NCBI GenBank assembly: GCA_900754175.1
Contig: CAAEBS010000099.1
Coordinates: 1-20,603 of the forward strand
Reading direction: 5' to 3'
Length of the DNA: 20,603 nucleotides
Source: Clostridia bacterium
GTDB taxonomy: Bacteria > Bacillota > Clostridia > Oscillospirales > CAG-272
Shown here one piece after another: positions 1-8,514 of the stretch. Below the pieces are notes generated by a model. The model was not told where the DNA came from. It made no database searches and saw nothing but the letters and a program-made list of their open reading frames with translations. Both the position numbers and the translations under genes were made by a program. The stretch's first letter is position 1; every line of letters begins with the position of its first letter.

Positions 1-40
1 CAAACCCCGCCGCCGCAGAATTCTGCGGCGGCGGGGTTTG
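1..40 (-). terminator. Perfect 40-bp palindrome, probable end of the sugar-utilisation operon
   Basis: Positions 1-20 and 21-40 are exact reverse complements, giving a stem of about 18 bp that is very GC-rich (CCCCGCCGCCGC core) closed by an AATT loop, with AAA/TTT at the base. It lies 74 bp past the stop codon of the last minus-strand gene (GH127-like), and no other gene intervenes. On the minus strand the descending arm ends GGGGTTTG at the window edge, so a full T-tract cannot be seen. A bidirectional terminator shared with a gene to the left is possible. Positions 41-113 show no other feature. Confidence 0.7.
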
Positions 41-113
41 TCCTTCAGCGTCATTTCCTGCTCAATTCTGACAAAAAACGATATCTTCGGTTTTCGGAAA
101 ATACGGAAAATTT

Positions 114-1376
114 TCAATTCTTTCCGTACAGAACGTGCTGAATACTGTTCTCCATAACTTTTCTGGGCACCTTATAATATTTTACCAGCGGCATAAGAGT
201 AAGTCCGCCGCCCTCCACGGCGGCAAAGACGATATCTCCGTCCATATAAACGCCGTTTTCATTCTTCGTCGGTCTCCCGTACCGTTCGGTATACAAAAGC
301 TCCCTGTTGGCGTTTATATACCAAAGCCCCTCAGCAAGCCGCATAGTACAGCAAAACCACGCTTCGTACGTTCTGCAACGCAGAAAATCCTTGCCTCCCG
401 GTGTCACGAGGGTGTCTGTTCCCGCACCGCCGTTGTCCCTCTGCATACTGGCAAAGCCGTTGGCATAGATACGTGCCGCCGTCCGGCGGTACGTTTCCTC
501 GCCCGTGACCTTATAAAGTGCCCGCGAAAGCATTAGAGAATCCACAACGGCGCACGGCTCGCTCCATGAGTCGGGGCGCCCCCACCAGTTCAGATTCTGA
601 TAGGTATACGTCATGCCGCTCTGCGTATAAAGCGTATAAATTTCTTTTGCAAAGTTCAGATATTTTTCCTCGGCGGTAAGCCGGTACATCCGCAACATTC
701 CCCGTGCGGCAGTCAGCGTGCAGTGCGTCTGTGCCTGCACCGCAACCTTGTCCAGCTTCATAAAAACATCCGTCATAGCATCCAGAAGCTCCTTGATCCG
801 TCCGTCCGAGGTCACGCCGTAAGCGTGGGAAAGCCCGTCAATGCTCATAAAGGCACAGCCGGTGTCGGTAGACAGATGCCAGCCGTTCACCACCCGGGTC
901 TGCTCGCCCGAAACGCCTCCGCACGATCTTTCGTTTCTCGTCAGCGGATAGGACGCAAGTTTCGGCAGCAACGGGAGATACAATGCTTCTGTAATGGTTT
1001 TTATCGCCTCCAGCGAAAGCCGGTCGCCAAAACATTCGTAATGCTCGCAAAAACCCCGCAGCAACCAGGAATGTCCCGACAGTTGCTGTTCGGACAAAAT
1101 TCCACGTGCGTTTTCCGCAGCTTCAAAATAGAGCTTGCCGCCCGTTTTTTTCCGGTACTCCGACAAAAACTGCTCCATGCACGGCAATATGCTTCGGTTT
1201 ATTTTGTAGTGAGACATGAAAGCAAGAAGCGCCCTGCCCTCCATATCTCCTTTCCAGTCGTATTCGGTCACGGAGGGAAAGACCCGTTTTATGCTGTATT
1301 CCTCTCCGGTCAGCAACCGGTTTCTGTTTCGCTCGATCCGCTCCTCCAGTTCAACGACGTCCAACGGAATTCTCAT
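114..1376 (-). CDS. GH127-like (DUF1680-type) beta-L-arabinofuranosidase, short form
   Basis: Predicted cytoplasmic glycoside hydrolase of the (alpha/alpha)-barrel GH127 group, whose founding member HypBA1 releases L-arabinofuranose using a zinc-bound cysteine nucleophile. Seen: a helical repeat protein of 420 residues with SEPC at 272-275 and a FCC pair at 341-343. Glu273, Cys275, Cys342 and Cys343 line up in order and spacing with the Glu/Cys/Cys-Cys zinc site known for the family. No signal peptide is present. Known family members are usually near 650 residues with C-terminal beta-sandwiches; this one stops about 77 residues after the Cys pair, so those domains look absent. The ATG at 1376 is preferred because AAAGGA lies 6 bases ahead; an in-frame ATG at 1391 overlaps the araD stop (ATGA). 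It is the last gene of the operon, next to AraD and a sugar kinase, which suits L-arabinose release. Confidence 0.72.
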   Translation of the reverse strand: MRIPLDVVELEERIERNRNRLLTGEEYSIKRVFPSVTEYDWKGDMEGRALLAFMSHYKINRSILPCMEQFLSEYRKKTGGKLYFEAAENARGILSEQQLSGHSWLLRGFCEHYECFGDRLSLEAIKTITEALYLPLLPKLASYPLTRNERSCGGVSGEQTRVVNGWHLSTDTGCAFMSIDGLSHAYGVTSDGRIKELLDAMTDVFMKLDKVAVQAQTHCTLTAARGMLRMYRLTAEEKYLNFAKEIYTLYTQSGMTYTYQNLNWWGRPDSWSEPCAVVDSLMLSRALYKVTGEETYRRTAARIYANGFASMQRDNGGAGTDTLVTPGGKDFLRCRTYEAWFCCTMRLAEGLWYINANRELLYTERYGRPTKNENGVYMDGDIVFAAVEGGGLTLMPLVKYYKVPRKVMENSIQHVLYGKN

Positions 1377-1387
1377 AAAAAATCCTT

Positions 1388-2068
1388 TCATTTCTGACCG
1401 TAATAAGCATTTTCGCCATGCTTACGGAAATAATGCTTATCCAGCAAGTGCTGATCTACCGTGTTTTTGCCGCCGAGCAGTTCGGTAAAGAGCGCCATTC
1501 TGGCAACCTCCTCCACCGTGACAGCGGCTTCCACCGCCTTTTCCGGTGTTCTGCCCCAGGTAAAGACGCCATGGTTTTTGACAAGCACCGCCGGAATGGC
1601 TTCTGCGTCGGCAATAGTTTCTGCAATCACTTTGCCGGTGTTTTTCTCATAGGCTTCGTCTATCTCCTCATCGGTCAACGACCTCGTGCACGGGACCTCC
1701 CCGAAAAAAGCGTCTGCGTGCGTGGTGCCGTATGCTGGTATCCCCCGCCCGCTCTGCGCAAATGCAGTGGCACAGGCAGAGTGTGTATGTACGATACCGC
1801 CAAGGGTGGGATAGGTTCTGTACAGAAACAGGTGAGTCGGCAGATCGCTTGACGGTTTGTATACCCCCTCGATCACGTTGCCCTCCGGATCCACGACCAC
1901 CATATCTTCCGCTCTCATCGTATCGTAAGGAACTCCGCTCGGCTTTATCACGATAAGCCCCGTATTCCTGTCCCGTGCGGAAACATTGCCCCACGTCAGT
2001 ACGACCAGACCGTGCCGCACAAGCGCCATATTCTGCTCCCACACTCTTTGCTTCCATTTTTTCTGCAT
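1388..2068 (-). CDS. araD: L-ribulose-5-phosphate 4-epimerase (AraD)
   Basis: Class II aldolase/epimerase that converts L-ribulose 5-phosphate to D-xylulose 5-phosphate, the step that feeds L-arabinose into the pentose phosphate pathway. Seen in the 226-residue protein: TWGNVSAR near 25-32, KPSG at 42-45, SSDLPTH at 73-79, IVHTHS at 92-97, GTTHAD at 114-119 and KNHG at 164-167, ending with the family-typical HYFRKHGENAYYGQ. Asp75, His94, His96 and His166 match the zinc-site residues of E. coli AraD, and the length is close to that enzyme (231). The start is the ATG at 2068, which overlaps the kinase stop as TGATG with GGAGGTG ahead; a TTG one codon upstream is less likely. The stop overlaps the first possible ATG of the GH127-like gene, so translation of the three genes is probably coupled. 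Confidence 0.93.
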   Translation of the reverse strand: MQKKWKQRVWEQNMALVRHGLVVLTWGNVSARDRNTGLIVIKPSGVPYDTMRAEDMVVVDPEGNVIEGVYKPSSDLPTHLFLYRTYPTLGGIVHTHSACATAFAQSGRGIPAYGTTHADAFFGEVPCTRSLTDEEIDEAYEKNTGKVIAETIADAEAIPAVLVKNHGVFTWGRTPEKAVEAAVTVEEVARMALFTELLGGKNTVDQHLLDKHYFRKHGENAYYGQK

Positions 2069-3660
2069 CAAAACACCTCCGCCGCCAACTTCTCCACGGC
2101 AAGTCCCGCTTTATATTTTTTCATAAACGTTTCAAATTCCGCTCTCTGCGCTTCGCTTGCCATGACCGTTTCCTTTTCCGCATCCGAAAAGATCCCCTCC
2201 AGAAAGTCCGCAAGGCTACCCTCGCCAAGCCAGGCAAACAACGCCAGCAGAGCAATGCCCCATGCGCCGCCCTCACCTGCGTTCCGCATTACCGTAACGG
2301 GGGCGCCGATTGCCGCCGACATGGCGCTTTGCCCTACGACGGGAGCTTTGAAAAATCCGCCGTGTCCGCATATGCGGTCGATCCGCACCCGTTGCTTTTT
2401 CAGGAACTCACATCCGACAGCCAGGGCGCCGAGAGCAGAATAAATCTGCATTTTCATAAAGCCCGCAAGCGTCAGCTTCTCTCCGGGCAAACGCAAGACC
2501 ATAGGAATCCCGGACCGGATCCCTACGATGGGTTCTCCGGCAAGAAAATTGTACCCGACCAGTCCACCGCACGCCGCATCTCCCCCCAGCGAACTTTCGT
2601 AAAGAGCGTCGAAAAGCTTTTCTCTGGAGATCTGAGCGCCGCCAAGCGCCATGACCTCCTCAAAAAGATTTGCCCACGCCGTGATTTCCGAGGTAAAATT
2701 GTTGACGTGCACCATTGCCACCGGCTCTCCGGCAGGTGTGGCAACGACGTCGATCGCATCCTCGCAAAAGCACGGCTGATCTTCCAGCACCGTCATGAGA
2801 AACGCCGACGTCCCGGCAGACACGTTCGCCGTCCTCGGCAGAATGCTGTTGGTCGCCACCATGCCCGTGCCGGCATCCCCCTCGGGCGGGCAGAGGATGC
2901 AACCCGCTTTCAGCCTGCCCGTAACGTCCAGAAACGCCGCCCCTGCTTCGGTCAGACTCCCCGCATTTTCCCCCGCCATACGGATGGCGGGCAAAAGCCC
3001 CTCAAAATCCTTATGGATTCCCTCCTCTTCCAGAAATGCGTTGAACTTTGCAAGCATCACGGGATCGTATTTTCCGTCACGGACAGGAAACATTCCCGAC
3101 GCATCCCCGATGCCCAGTACCTTTTCCCCCGTCAGCCGGTAATGCACATATCCCGCAAGCGTTGTCAGAAACGCCACGTCCTTTACATGCGCCTCACGGT
3201 CCAGAACCGCCTGGGCATAATGCGCCACACTGAAGCGTTGCGGGACGTGAAAGGCAAATCGCTCTGTCAGCTCCTGTGCCGCCCTGCCGGCATTGGTATT
3301 TCTCCAGGTGCGGAAAGGCACCAGAAGCCTGTCGTTTTCATCAAAAGCAAGATATCCGTGCATCATGGCGGAAACCCCGACGGCAACTACCCCGGTAAGC
3401 TCTCTTCCCAGCTTTTTTTCATAATCGCCGGCAAGTGCGGCGTAGCTTGCCTGCAAGCCACTGTGAACGCTTTCAAGGGAATACGACCAAAAACCGCCGA
3501 CCATACCGTTTTCCCATTCGTGCGTTCCCTTGGCTATCACTCTTGCCCGGTTGTCGATAAGAACGGCTTTTATCCTCGTTGAACCCAGCTCGATCCCCAG
3601 GAAATACCGCTCTGCTTCCGCACCGACGACGCCTCTTTTTTTACTGAAGTGCCCGGTCAT
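2068..3660 (-). CDS. FGGY-family sugar kinase, probable L-ribulokinase-type
   Basis: ATP-dependent carbohydrate kinase. Seen: phosphate-1 motif GIELGSTRIKAVLID at residues 22-36, the sugar-side segment GVSAMMHGYLAFDEN at 95-109 followed by PFRTWRNTNA, CPPEGDAGTG at 257-266 (Asp262 is the likely catalytic base), the adenosine-side NVSAGTS at 279-285, and a late GHGGFFKAP and NAGEGGAWG block. The predicted 530 residues fit FGGY kinases. Because its stop overlaps the araD start, its substrate is probably a pentulose such as L-ribulose; this is inference, as the sequence does not look like classical AraB. Start choice is uncertain: the ATG at 3660 sits 20 bases inside the GDSL gene and lacks a clear Shine-Dalgarno site, while a TTG at 3693 gives 11 more residues. 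The GIELGS motif begins only at residue 22, so neither start trims the domain. Confidence 0.85.
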   Translation of the reverse strand: MTGHFSKKRGVVGAEAERYFLGIELGSTRIKAVLIDNRARVIAKGTHEWENGMVGGFWSYSLESVHSGLQASYAALAGDYEKKLGRELTGVVAVGVSAMMHGYLAFDENDRLLVPFRTWRNTNAGRAAQELTERFAFHVPQRFSVAHYAQAVLDREAHVKDVAFLTTLAGYVHYRLTGEKVLGIGDASGMFPVRDGKYDPVMLAKFNAFLEEEGIHKDFEGLLPAIRMAGENAGSLTEAGAAFLDVTGRLKAGCILCPPEGDAGTGMVATNSILPRTANVSAGTSAFLMTVLEDQPCFCEDAIDVVATPAGEPVAMVHVNNFTSEITAWANLFEEVMALGGAQISREKLFDALYESSLGGDAACGGLVGYNFLAGEPIVGIRSGIPMVLRLPGEKLTLAGFMKMQIYSALGALAVGCEFLKKQRVRIDRICGHGGFFKAPVVGQSAMSAAIGAPVTVMRNAGEGGAWGIALLALFAWLGEGSLADFLEGIFSDAEKETVMASEAQRAEFETFMKKYKAGLAVEKLAAEVF

Positions 3661-4438
3661 AATAAGGCGTACCGATATATCCGACCTGCGCAAAGGCTTC
3701 CGGATGATTCCGTATAATATAGTCTATATACGACGCTACCATACGTGCGGTCAGCAGATACCCTGCCGCATTCATGTGACCGTTGAGGTAAAAATTCTTT
3801 TTGAAGGTCTCGTCGTATACCGGAGCGTATTTTCTGAAATCCAGCACGTAAGTCTGTTCAAAAAGATCCGCCAGCCGGTATAAAAGCGCCGCATGAACCT
3901 CTCTCAGCCCGTCATATTTGTTTCCGCTCTCCCTGGGAATCGTCATCAGGAAAAACTTTGCATCCGGTTGATTTTGCCGGAGGCGCTGTATGATCTGAGC
4001 ATAATACCCCACAAAGGTCTTTTTGTTCTGCTTCCAGTCGTCAAGGCAGATATCCTCCAACGCCCCCAGATTCTGGTCACGGCAATTGGAAATATCGTTG
4101 ACGCCAAGCGCCATAATGTAGCATTGGCATTTCTTTTCCCCACTCCACAGGCCCCGGCTGTCCGCAAAGGACTCGCAATATTCCCTTGCCGTCATACCGC
4201 TTCTGGAAAAGTTATATACCTTGCTTCCCGTCATCCGGGCAATGTATTGTCCCCACGAATACTCATACATATCGTGAAAGGATTTTTTGCCCTCTTTGTC
4301 AATCGCTTCAAATTCTCCCGAGGACAGACTGTCCCCCACGCAGGCAATGGTGCGAAAGATCCCGGTAAAACCGCCGTCGCTCCGTATAACGTCCAACGGC
4401 TTTTCGTTCGGATCCGACAAATATTCTTTGATATCCAT
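3641..4438 (-). CDS. SGNH/GDSL-type hydrolase (probable carbohydrate esterase)
   Basis: Predicted cytoplasmic ester hydrolase of the SGNH superfamily, which removes acetyl or similar groups from sugars and other substrates. Seen in 265 residues: block I VGDSLSSGE with Ser37, a block II-like NFSRSGMTAREY at 76-87, block III GVNDIS with Asn114, and block V NGHMNAAGY with His221. The usual block V is Asp-x-x-His; here the residue three before His221 is Leu218, so the usual Asp partner is not at the standard place. No signal peptide is seen. A good AAAGGA site lies about 7 bases before the ATG. It sits 22 bp after the nucleoside-hydrolase-like gene and overlaps the kinase start, so it probably trims acylated oligosaccharides for the same pathway. 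The substrate cannot be told from sequence. Confidence 0.8.
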   Translation of the reverse strand: MDIKEYLSDPNEKPLDVIRSDGGFTGIFRTIACVGDSLSSGEFEAIDKEGKKSFHDMYEYSWGQYIARMTGSKVYNFSRSGMTAREYCESFADSRGLWSGEKKCQCYIMALGVNDISNCRDQNLGALEDICLDDWKQNKKTFVGYYAQIIQRLRQNQPDAKFFLMTIPRESGNKYDGLREVHAALLYRLADLFEQTYVLDFRKYAPVYDETFKKNFYLNGHMNAAGYLLTARMVASYIDYIIRNHPEAFAQVGYIGTPYYDRALQ

Positions 4439-4460
4439 ATTTTTTCCTTTCGTCTTTCTG

Positions 4461-5396
4461 TCAGTCGGGCGCCGTCAGCCTGCGCAAAAGGTCGTTGAAC
4501 AGCTCATCCCGCCGGATGTAGTAAACGTATGCAATCTTATGCCGGCTGTCGTCAAAAGAATAGGTAAAATCATACTCACAGATCGGCGCCGGAACCTGCT
4601 TGTACGCAAAAAACCGGATCTTTCCGTCTGCCACGCTGTTGAGCCAGGACACCGCCGTAACGTCCCAGATAATCCGGCTCCACGCTTCGCCGCTTTTGAC
4701 ATAGGAGGCAACGTCCCGTTCGGTATTCGTGACCAGATAGTTGCAAAGTTCGTTTTTTCCGTACATCCTCTGCCTCATATCGTCGCCCGATATCGTAAAA
4801 CCGCTGACAACACCCATGCACGGAAACTGCACGACCGGCGCCTGTGAATCCATTACGACCCTTGCTGCCGCAACGTCCTGAAACATATTGAACTCCCGGG
4901 TATTGACCCACGAATGGGCGTGCCCTCCCAGCCACACGATCACGATCCTGTCCTTGATCTGCGGATTGAGCAGAAGAGCGGAGGCGATATTGGTGATCGC
5001 TCCGATCGCCACCACGTACAGCGGATTTTCTTCCGTGTACTTCATCGCCCTCTCCGCAAGGTCTTTTGCCGCATCGGACACCACGGGGGTGCTTTCATCG
5101 TCCAGGTATTTTTCGGATCCCTTATATACCGAATCCTTCAGCCGCTCTTCTTTCATAAGCGAAAGAAGCTTGAGAATCTCCCGGTAGCTTTTTTCCATAC
5201 CGTCCGCAGGCGATGAGGAATTGGCGTTGAAAAACGGTGCGGCGTAGATCGCCTGTACGTGGATACGGTCGTATGACCGGACCATGTAGGCAAGCGCAAA
5301 CTGATCGTCTATCTCATTGTAGGTGTCGGTATCCAGAACGGCGTCCACCGTTCTGCCGACCGGCTCCAGGCATTTCCGATATGCTTTTTCTTCCAT
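4461..5396 (-). CDS. Nucleoside hydrolase (IUNH) family protein
   Basis: Member of the inosine-uridine nucleoside hydrolase fold, enzymes that split N-ribosides into base and ribose using a calcium ion. Seen in 311 residues: LDTDTYNEIDDQFAL with Asp22, Asp24, Asp30 and Asp31 forming the signature metal cluster, VNTREFNMFQDVAAARVV near 164-181 (Asn165, Glu168, Asn170, Asp174 match the sugar-binding block), and a late WDVTAV with Asp245. In the well-studied purine/pyrimidine group the residue before that Asp is a catalytic His; here it is Trp244, so leaving-group activation may differ. There is no signal peptide. AAAGGAAAG lies just before the ATG. Its position between a rhamnosidase-like gene and an esterase suggests it acts on a pentoside from the same substrate rather than in nucleotide salvage; that is inference. 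Confidence 0.83.
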   Translation of the reverse strand: MEEKAYRKCLEPVGRTVDAVLDTDTYNEIDDQFALAYMVRSYDRIHVQAIYAAPFFNANSSSPADGMEKSYREILKLLSLMKEERLKDSVYKGSEKYLDDESTPVVSDAAKDLAERAMKYTEENPLYVVAIGAITNIASALLLNPQIKDRIVIVWLGGHAHSWVNTREFNMFQDVAAARVVMDSQAPVVQFPCMGVVSGFTISGDDMRQRMYGKNELCNYLVTNTERDVASYVKSGEAWSRIIWDVTAVSWLNSVADGKIRFFAYKQVPAPICEYDFTYSFDDSRHKIAYVYYIRRDELFNDLLRRLTAPD

Positions 5397-5409
5397 ATTT
5401 CTTTCCTTT

Positions 5410-8400
5410 CTATTGCTTTTCCGTCAGGATCCTCGGCGCTGTCAGAATCCCCACTCTCCGGAGCATATACTCATCCGTCCAGAATCTGTCCTTTGTCCTC
5501 CAAGAATCCGGTCCCGGCCAGGGGATCCGGTCGTAAACGCTGTGAAGCTGACCGAAAGTGTTGATCCTCGTAGCAAAGAGAATCAGCTCCACACGGTGCC
5601 CCCCCTCGGACAGTTCGCCGAGACACAGCCGGTACGGCGGGAAATCAATATATCCCTGCTCTTTGCCGTCCAGAAGAACCTTGATTACCGCTCCACGGTA
5701 TTTTGAAATTTCAATGTACTTTTTCCCGCCGCCCGCAATATCGAAGGAATACCTGATATTGCCGCCGTAGAACGGAAATCCCTGCTCCGTAATGCTTCTG
5801 AAGCAAAGCGTTTCGGGAAGTTTTGTGATCGTATTGAAGTAACCGTCGTTTTCCACGCCGAACTGCCCGAGAATCCAATACGGCTCCACCGAGATCATAT
5901 TTCCGTACCGCAACCGGATGACAAGCTCGTTGCTCCCCCTCCGGATCTTCGGAAGCTTTACCGTAGAGATCGCACGATCGACAAAATAGCCGTCCGGCTC
6001 CATGGAAAGCGCCTCACCGTTGAAAAACGCTTCCGTGTATTCCGGATATTCAAGTCCCAGATGCGCTCCCTCAAAGTCTGTAAGCGAATTCACACGGAAC
6101 CGGAGCGAGACCACAGCTTTGTCATCCTCTCTCTTCAACCGCCACGGCTGAGGGCGGAAACGCCCGGTTGCCAGGCTTTGTCCGGTTTTCCGGCGCAGAA
6201 TCTGATCGATCTTCAGAACGTCAAGCGGTTCTTCCCACTCGCCGCCGTCAACCGAATACCCGGCTCTGTCCAGAATCAGAACGTTGTCCTCACTCAGCAT
6301 ATACGTTGCACGGTGTACCGGGCATCCGGCACTTACAAAAACCGGTTCCCGGTAAGAATATCCGCCCGCTTCGGTATCTCTGCCGGGAATCAGCTCCACT
6401 AACAGAGAGGAATACGCACCGGTATGCCACGCAATTTCGGTATTTCCGCCCGGATAGGTTGCGCAGAGCCGACGGCGGGTTCCGGCAAAGGTATCGTATC
6501 CGTAAACCGTCCACTCTCCCCGGAAGCGTATATTCAGCTTTTCCGCCTCGGGAGCGTCAGGGTCCGCCTTTTCAATATGGCTTAGGAAAACGTATTTGTT
6601 TTCGCCCTCGCAACGGACCTGATGAACTAATCCGCCGACACGCCCACCCGTTGCGTCGCTTACCTCTATGAATTTTTCCTTTTCAAAATGCTCCAGAAGC
6701 ACAGACGATGACCACGGCATCCGGATGCACCGCTCTGCCAGCTTCTCCGCACGGTCGGACGCCACGCCATCGACGTATTCCGGCACACCTCCGAAGAAAA
6801 TAATCTCTCCGCCCGCCTGCCGGAAGCGTTCCAGCGCATCCAGCGTGCCCGAACGGATGGTTTCCATGAACGGGACGATCACCGTCCGATAGTTCATCTC
6901 CCCAACCGAAAAGCCCTTGCCGTTCTCCCTCCACTGCTCCGGAAGCAAGGATTCGCAGACAAAGTCAAAATCGTTCAGGCTGTACAAAAGCCACTCGGTC
7001 AGGGCTTCAAACTTTTCGTCCAGTTCGGCTCTCTTTCTGCCCGTATGATCGGCAGGACCGAAGTGGAGCCAATAGGTCTCTATGGGGTGGATCACCGCAA
7101 TACCGACCTCGGCTTTTCCTCTTGTCATAACCGTGTGGATCCTTGCGAAATGATCCTCCAGGTGGTGATATTCGGTATACCAGGCGGACTGATGCCCGAT
7201 GGAAGCGGGATAATCCCTCTTGGCTTCCCCGCCCATGGACGCCCAGTACAGGTGCGGCACACGCTGGACCACACCAAGCGCCGCCTGCCAGTCCCCCTGA
7301 AGCTTGTGTCCACGGAAGTCAAAATCCCAGTTTGTCACGCCGTACAGCTCGCTTACGATTCCGGCTCTCCCGTATTGCCGGGCAACGCTTTGCGCCTGCT
7401 TTACAGTATTCAGCTCACGGTGATCGCAGAGCATATCCACACCGGGAAGATCGAAATTCCTGTAATGGCGCATCGCTTCCCCAATGTAAAGCGTCTGGGT
7501 CTCAAGCTTTTCCTCCCCCATCACGTGTCCCGTCAGTTTCAAACCGTTTTCGGCACACCATGCGCCGACCGTGTCGATGTAGCCGCCCGAAAAACGGTCG
7601 GTTATATGCTTATGATAATCATAGCGGATGGGCGAAACCCCCCCGTCTGCCCGCTCCCATATCAGAACCGGCAGATGCGCAAGAAGATCCACACCATACG
7701 CCCGCTCAAAGCTATCCGGCAGATCGCTTGTGTACGGCAGGATCGCCGCACCCTTATCCGTCGCCCTCACAAGCGGACGCTTTGCCCGCATCTGCGGCTC
7801 ATCGGTAAATATGGAGGGGATCTCCGTGCCAAGCGCTTTGCCGAAACGCCTTTTGTAAACCTCATGCGTATGCCTTATGAAAGATTCTGCCGTGCTTTTC
7901 TGCAAAACATCGCAGTACTCCGCATATTCCATATAGGCAAACCATTTTTCATGCCCCACGGGGATGGTATCCCCAAGCGCAATTCTTTTATATTCCTCAA
8001 GATAACCGTCGTCACGCAAAAGCACGTCGTAGCAGGCAAGAAACACATATCGGTACCCGCCGAACCGGATCGCTTTTTTTCTGTCCTCGTCGTTCAGGCT
8101 TTCATCCTCATACGGATGAAACCGGAAGCAAAGGTATTTCTGACGGTTCTCGTCATCTTCATCTCTGACCATTCCCCCCGCATCTCCCGACGGATAGCGG
8201 TCCTCATCGTAAAGGCGGGGAATCATTCCCGTATTTTTTCCTTTTTCCACACACGCCCCGACCATATCCAGAAATTCTTCCGACATATACGGGGTTGCCA
8301 TATTCAGCCGGGTGTGCATATAAAATCCGCCGAATCCCATCCGGCGCATAATCTCGATTTCTTCCTCCAGTACTTCCCGGTTCAAAGCGCAGTTCCACGC

Positions 8401-8484
8401 CCAGAAAGGAGCGGCTCTGTATTCCTTGGTCGGCGACCGAAAGAGATCCATGGGTATTTTGCTGTGCGCATTTGCGTTTTTCAT
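5410..8484 (-). CDS. GH106-like alpha-L-rhamnosidase / large glycoside hydrolase
   Basis: Large predicted glycosidase of 1024 residues resembling the GH106 alpha-L-rhamnosidase group. Seen: an opening PFWAWNCALNREVLEEEIE segment followed by GFGGFYMHTR and YDEDRYPSG, typical of the N-terminal TIM-barrel of these proteins; FTDEP, TGHVMGEE, GVDMLCDHRE and IVSELYG carry the acidic residues expected in the active site; the last 400 residues are beta-rich and read as sandwich domains. No signal peptide is visible, so it should act on imported oligosaccharides. The ATG at 8484 has AAAGGA six bases ahead; a longer reading from 8532 would start inside a strong hairpin and adds a tail with no family resemblance. 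It is followed after 13 bp by the nucleoside-hydrolase-like gene. The family call is by recall of motifs; exact specificity (rhamnose or another deoxy or pentose sugar) is open. Confidence 0.75.
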   Translation of the reverse strand: MKNANAHSKIPMDLFRSPTKEYRAAPFWAWNCALNREVLEEEIEIMRRMGFGGFYMHTRLNMATPYMSEEFLDMVGACVEKGKNTGMIPRLYDEDRYPSGDAGGMVRDEDDENRQKYLCFRFHPYEDESLNDEDRKKAIRFGGYRYVFLACYDVLLRDDGYLEEYKRIALGDTIPVGHEKWFAYMEYAEYCDVLQKSTAESFIRHTHEVYKRRFGKALGTEIPSIFTDEPQMRAKRPLVRATDKGAAILPYTSDLPDSFERAYGVDLLAHLPVLIWERADGGVSPIRYDYHKHITDRFSGGYIDTVGAWCAENGLKLTGHVMGEEKLETQTLYIGEAMRHYRNFDLPGVDMLCDHRELNTVKQAQSVARQYGRAGIVSELYGVTNWDFDFRGHKLQGDWQAALGVVQRVPHLYWASMGGEAKRDYPASIGHQSAWYTEYHHLEDHFARIHTVMTRGKAEVGIAVIHPIETYWLHFGPADHTGRKRAELDEKFEALTEWLLYSLNDFDFVCESLLPEQWRENGKGFSVGEMNYRTVIVPFMETIRSGTLDALERFRQAGGEIIFFGGVPEYVDGVASDRAEKLAERCIRMPWSSSVLLEHFEKEKFIEVSDATGGRVGGLVHQVRCEGENKYVFLSHIEKADPDAPEAEKLNIRFRGEWTVYGYDTFAGTRRRLCATYPGGNTEIAWHTGAYSSLLVELIPGRDTEAGGYSYREPVFVSAGCPVHRATYMLSEDNVLILDRAGYSVDGGEWEEPLDVLKIDQILRRKTGQSLATGRFRPQPWRLKREDDKAVVSLRFRVNSLTDFEGAHLGLEYPEYTEAFFNGEALSMEPDGYFVDRAISTVKLPKIRRGSNELVIRLRYGNMISVEPYWILGQFGVENDGYFNTITKLPETLCFRSITEQGFPFYGGNIRYSFDIAGGGKKYIEISKYRGAVIKVLLDGKEQGYIDFPPYRLCLGELSEGGHRVELILFATRINTFGQLHSVYDRIPWPGPDSWRTKDRFWTDEYMLRRVGILTAPRILTEKQ

Positions 8485-8514
8485 TTTCTGTCCTTTTTGA
8501 TCAATTTTCCGGTC

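Noticed and set aside
1975..3582. A 535-codon plus-strand open frame
   Set aside because: It lies opposite the FGGY kinase gene, its translation is rich in Arg, His and Pro without family motifs, and the opposite strand has clear conserved motifs. It is a shadow of a GC-rich gene.
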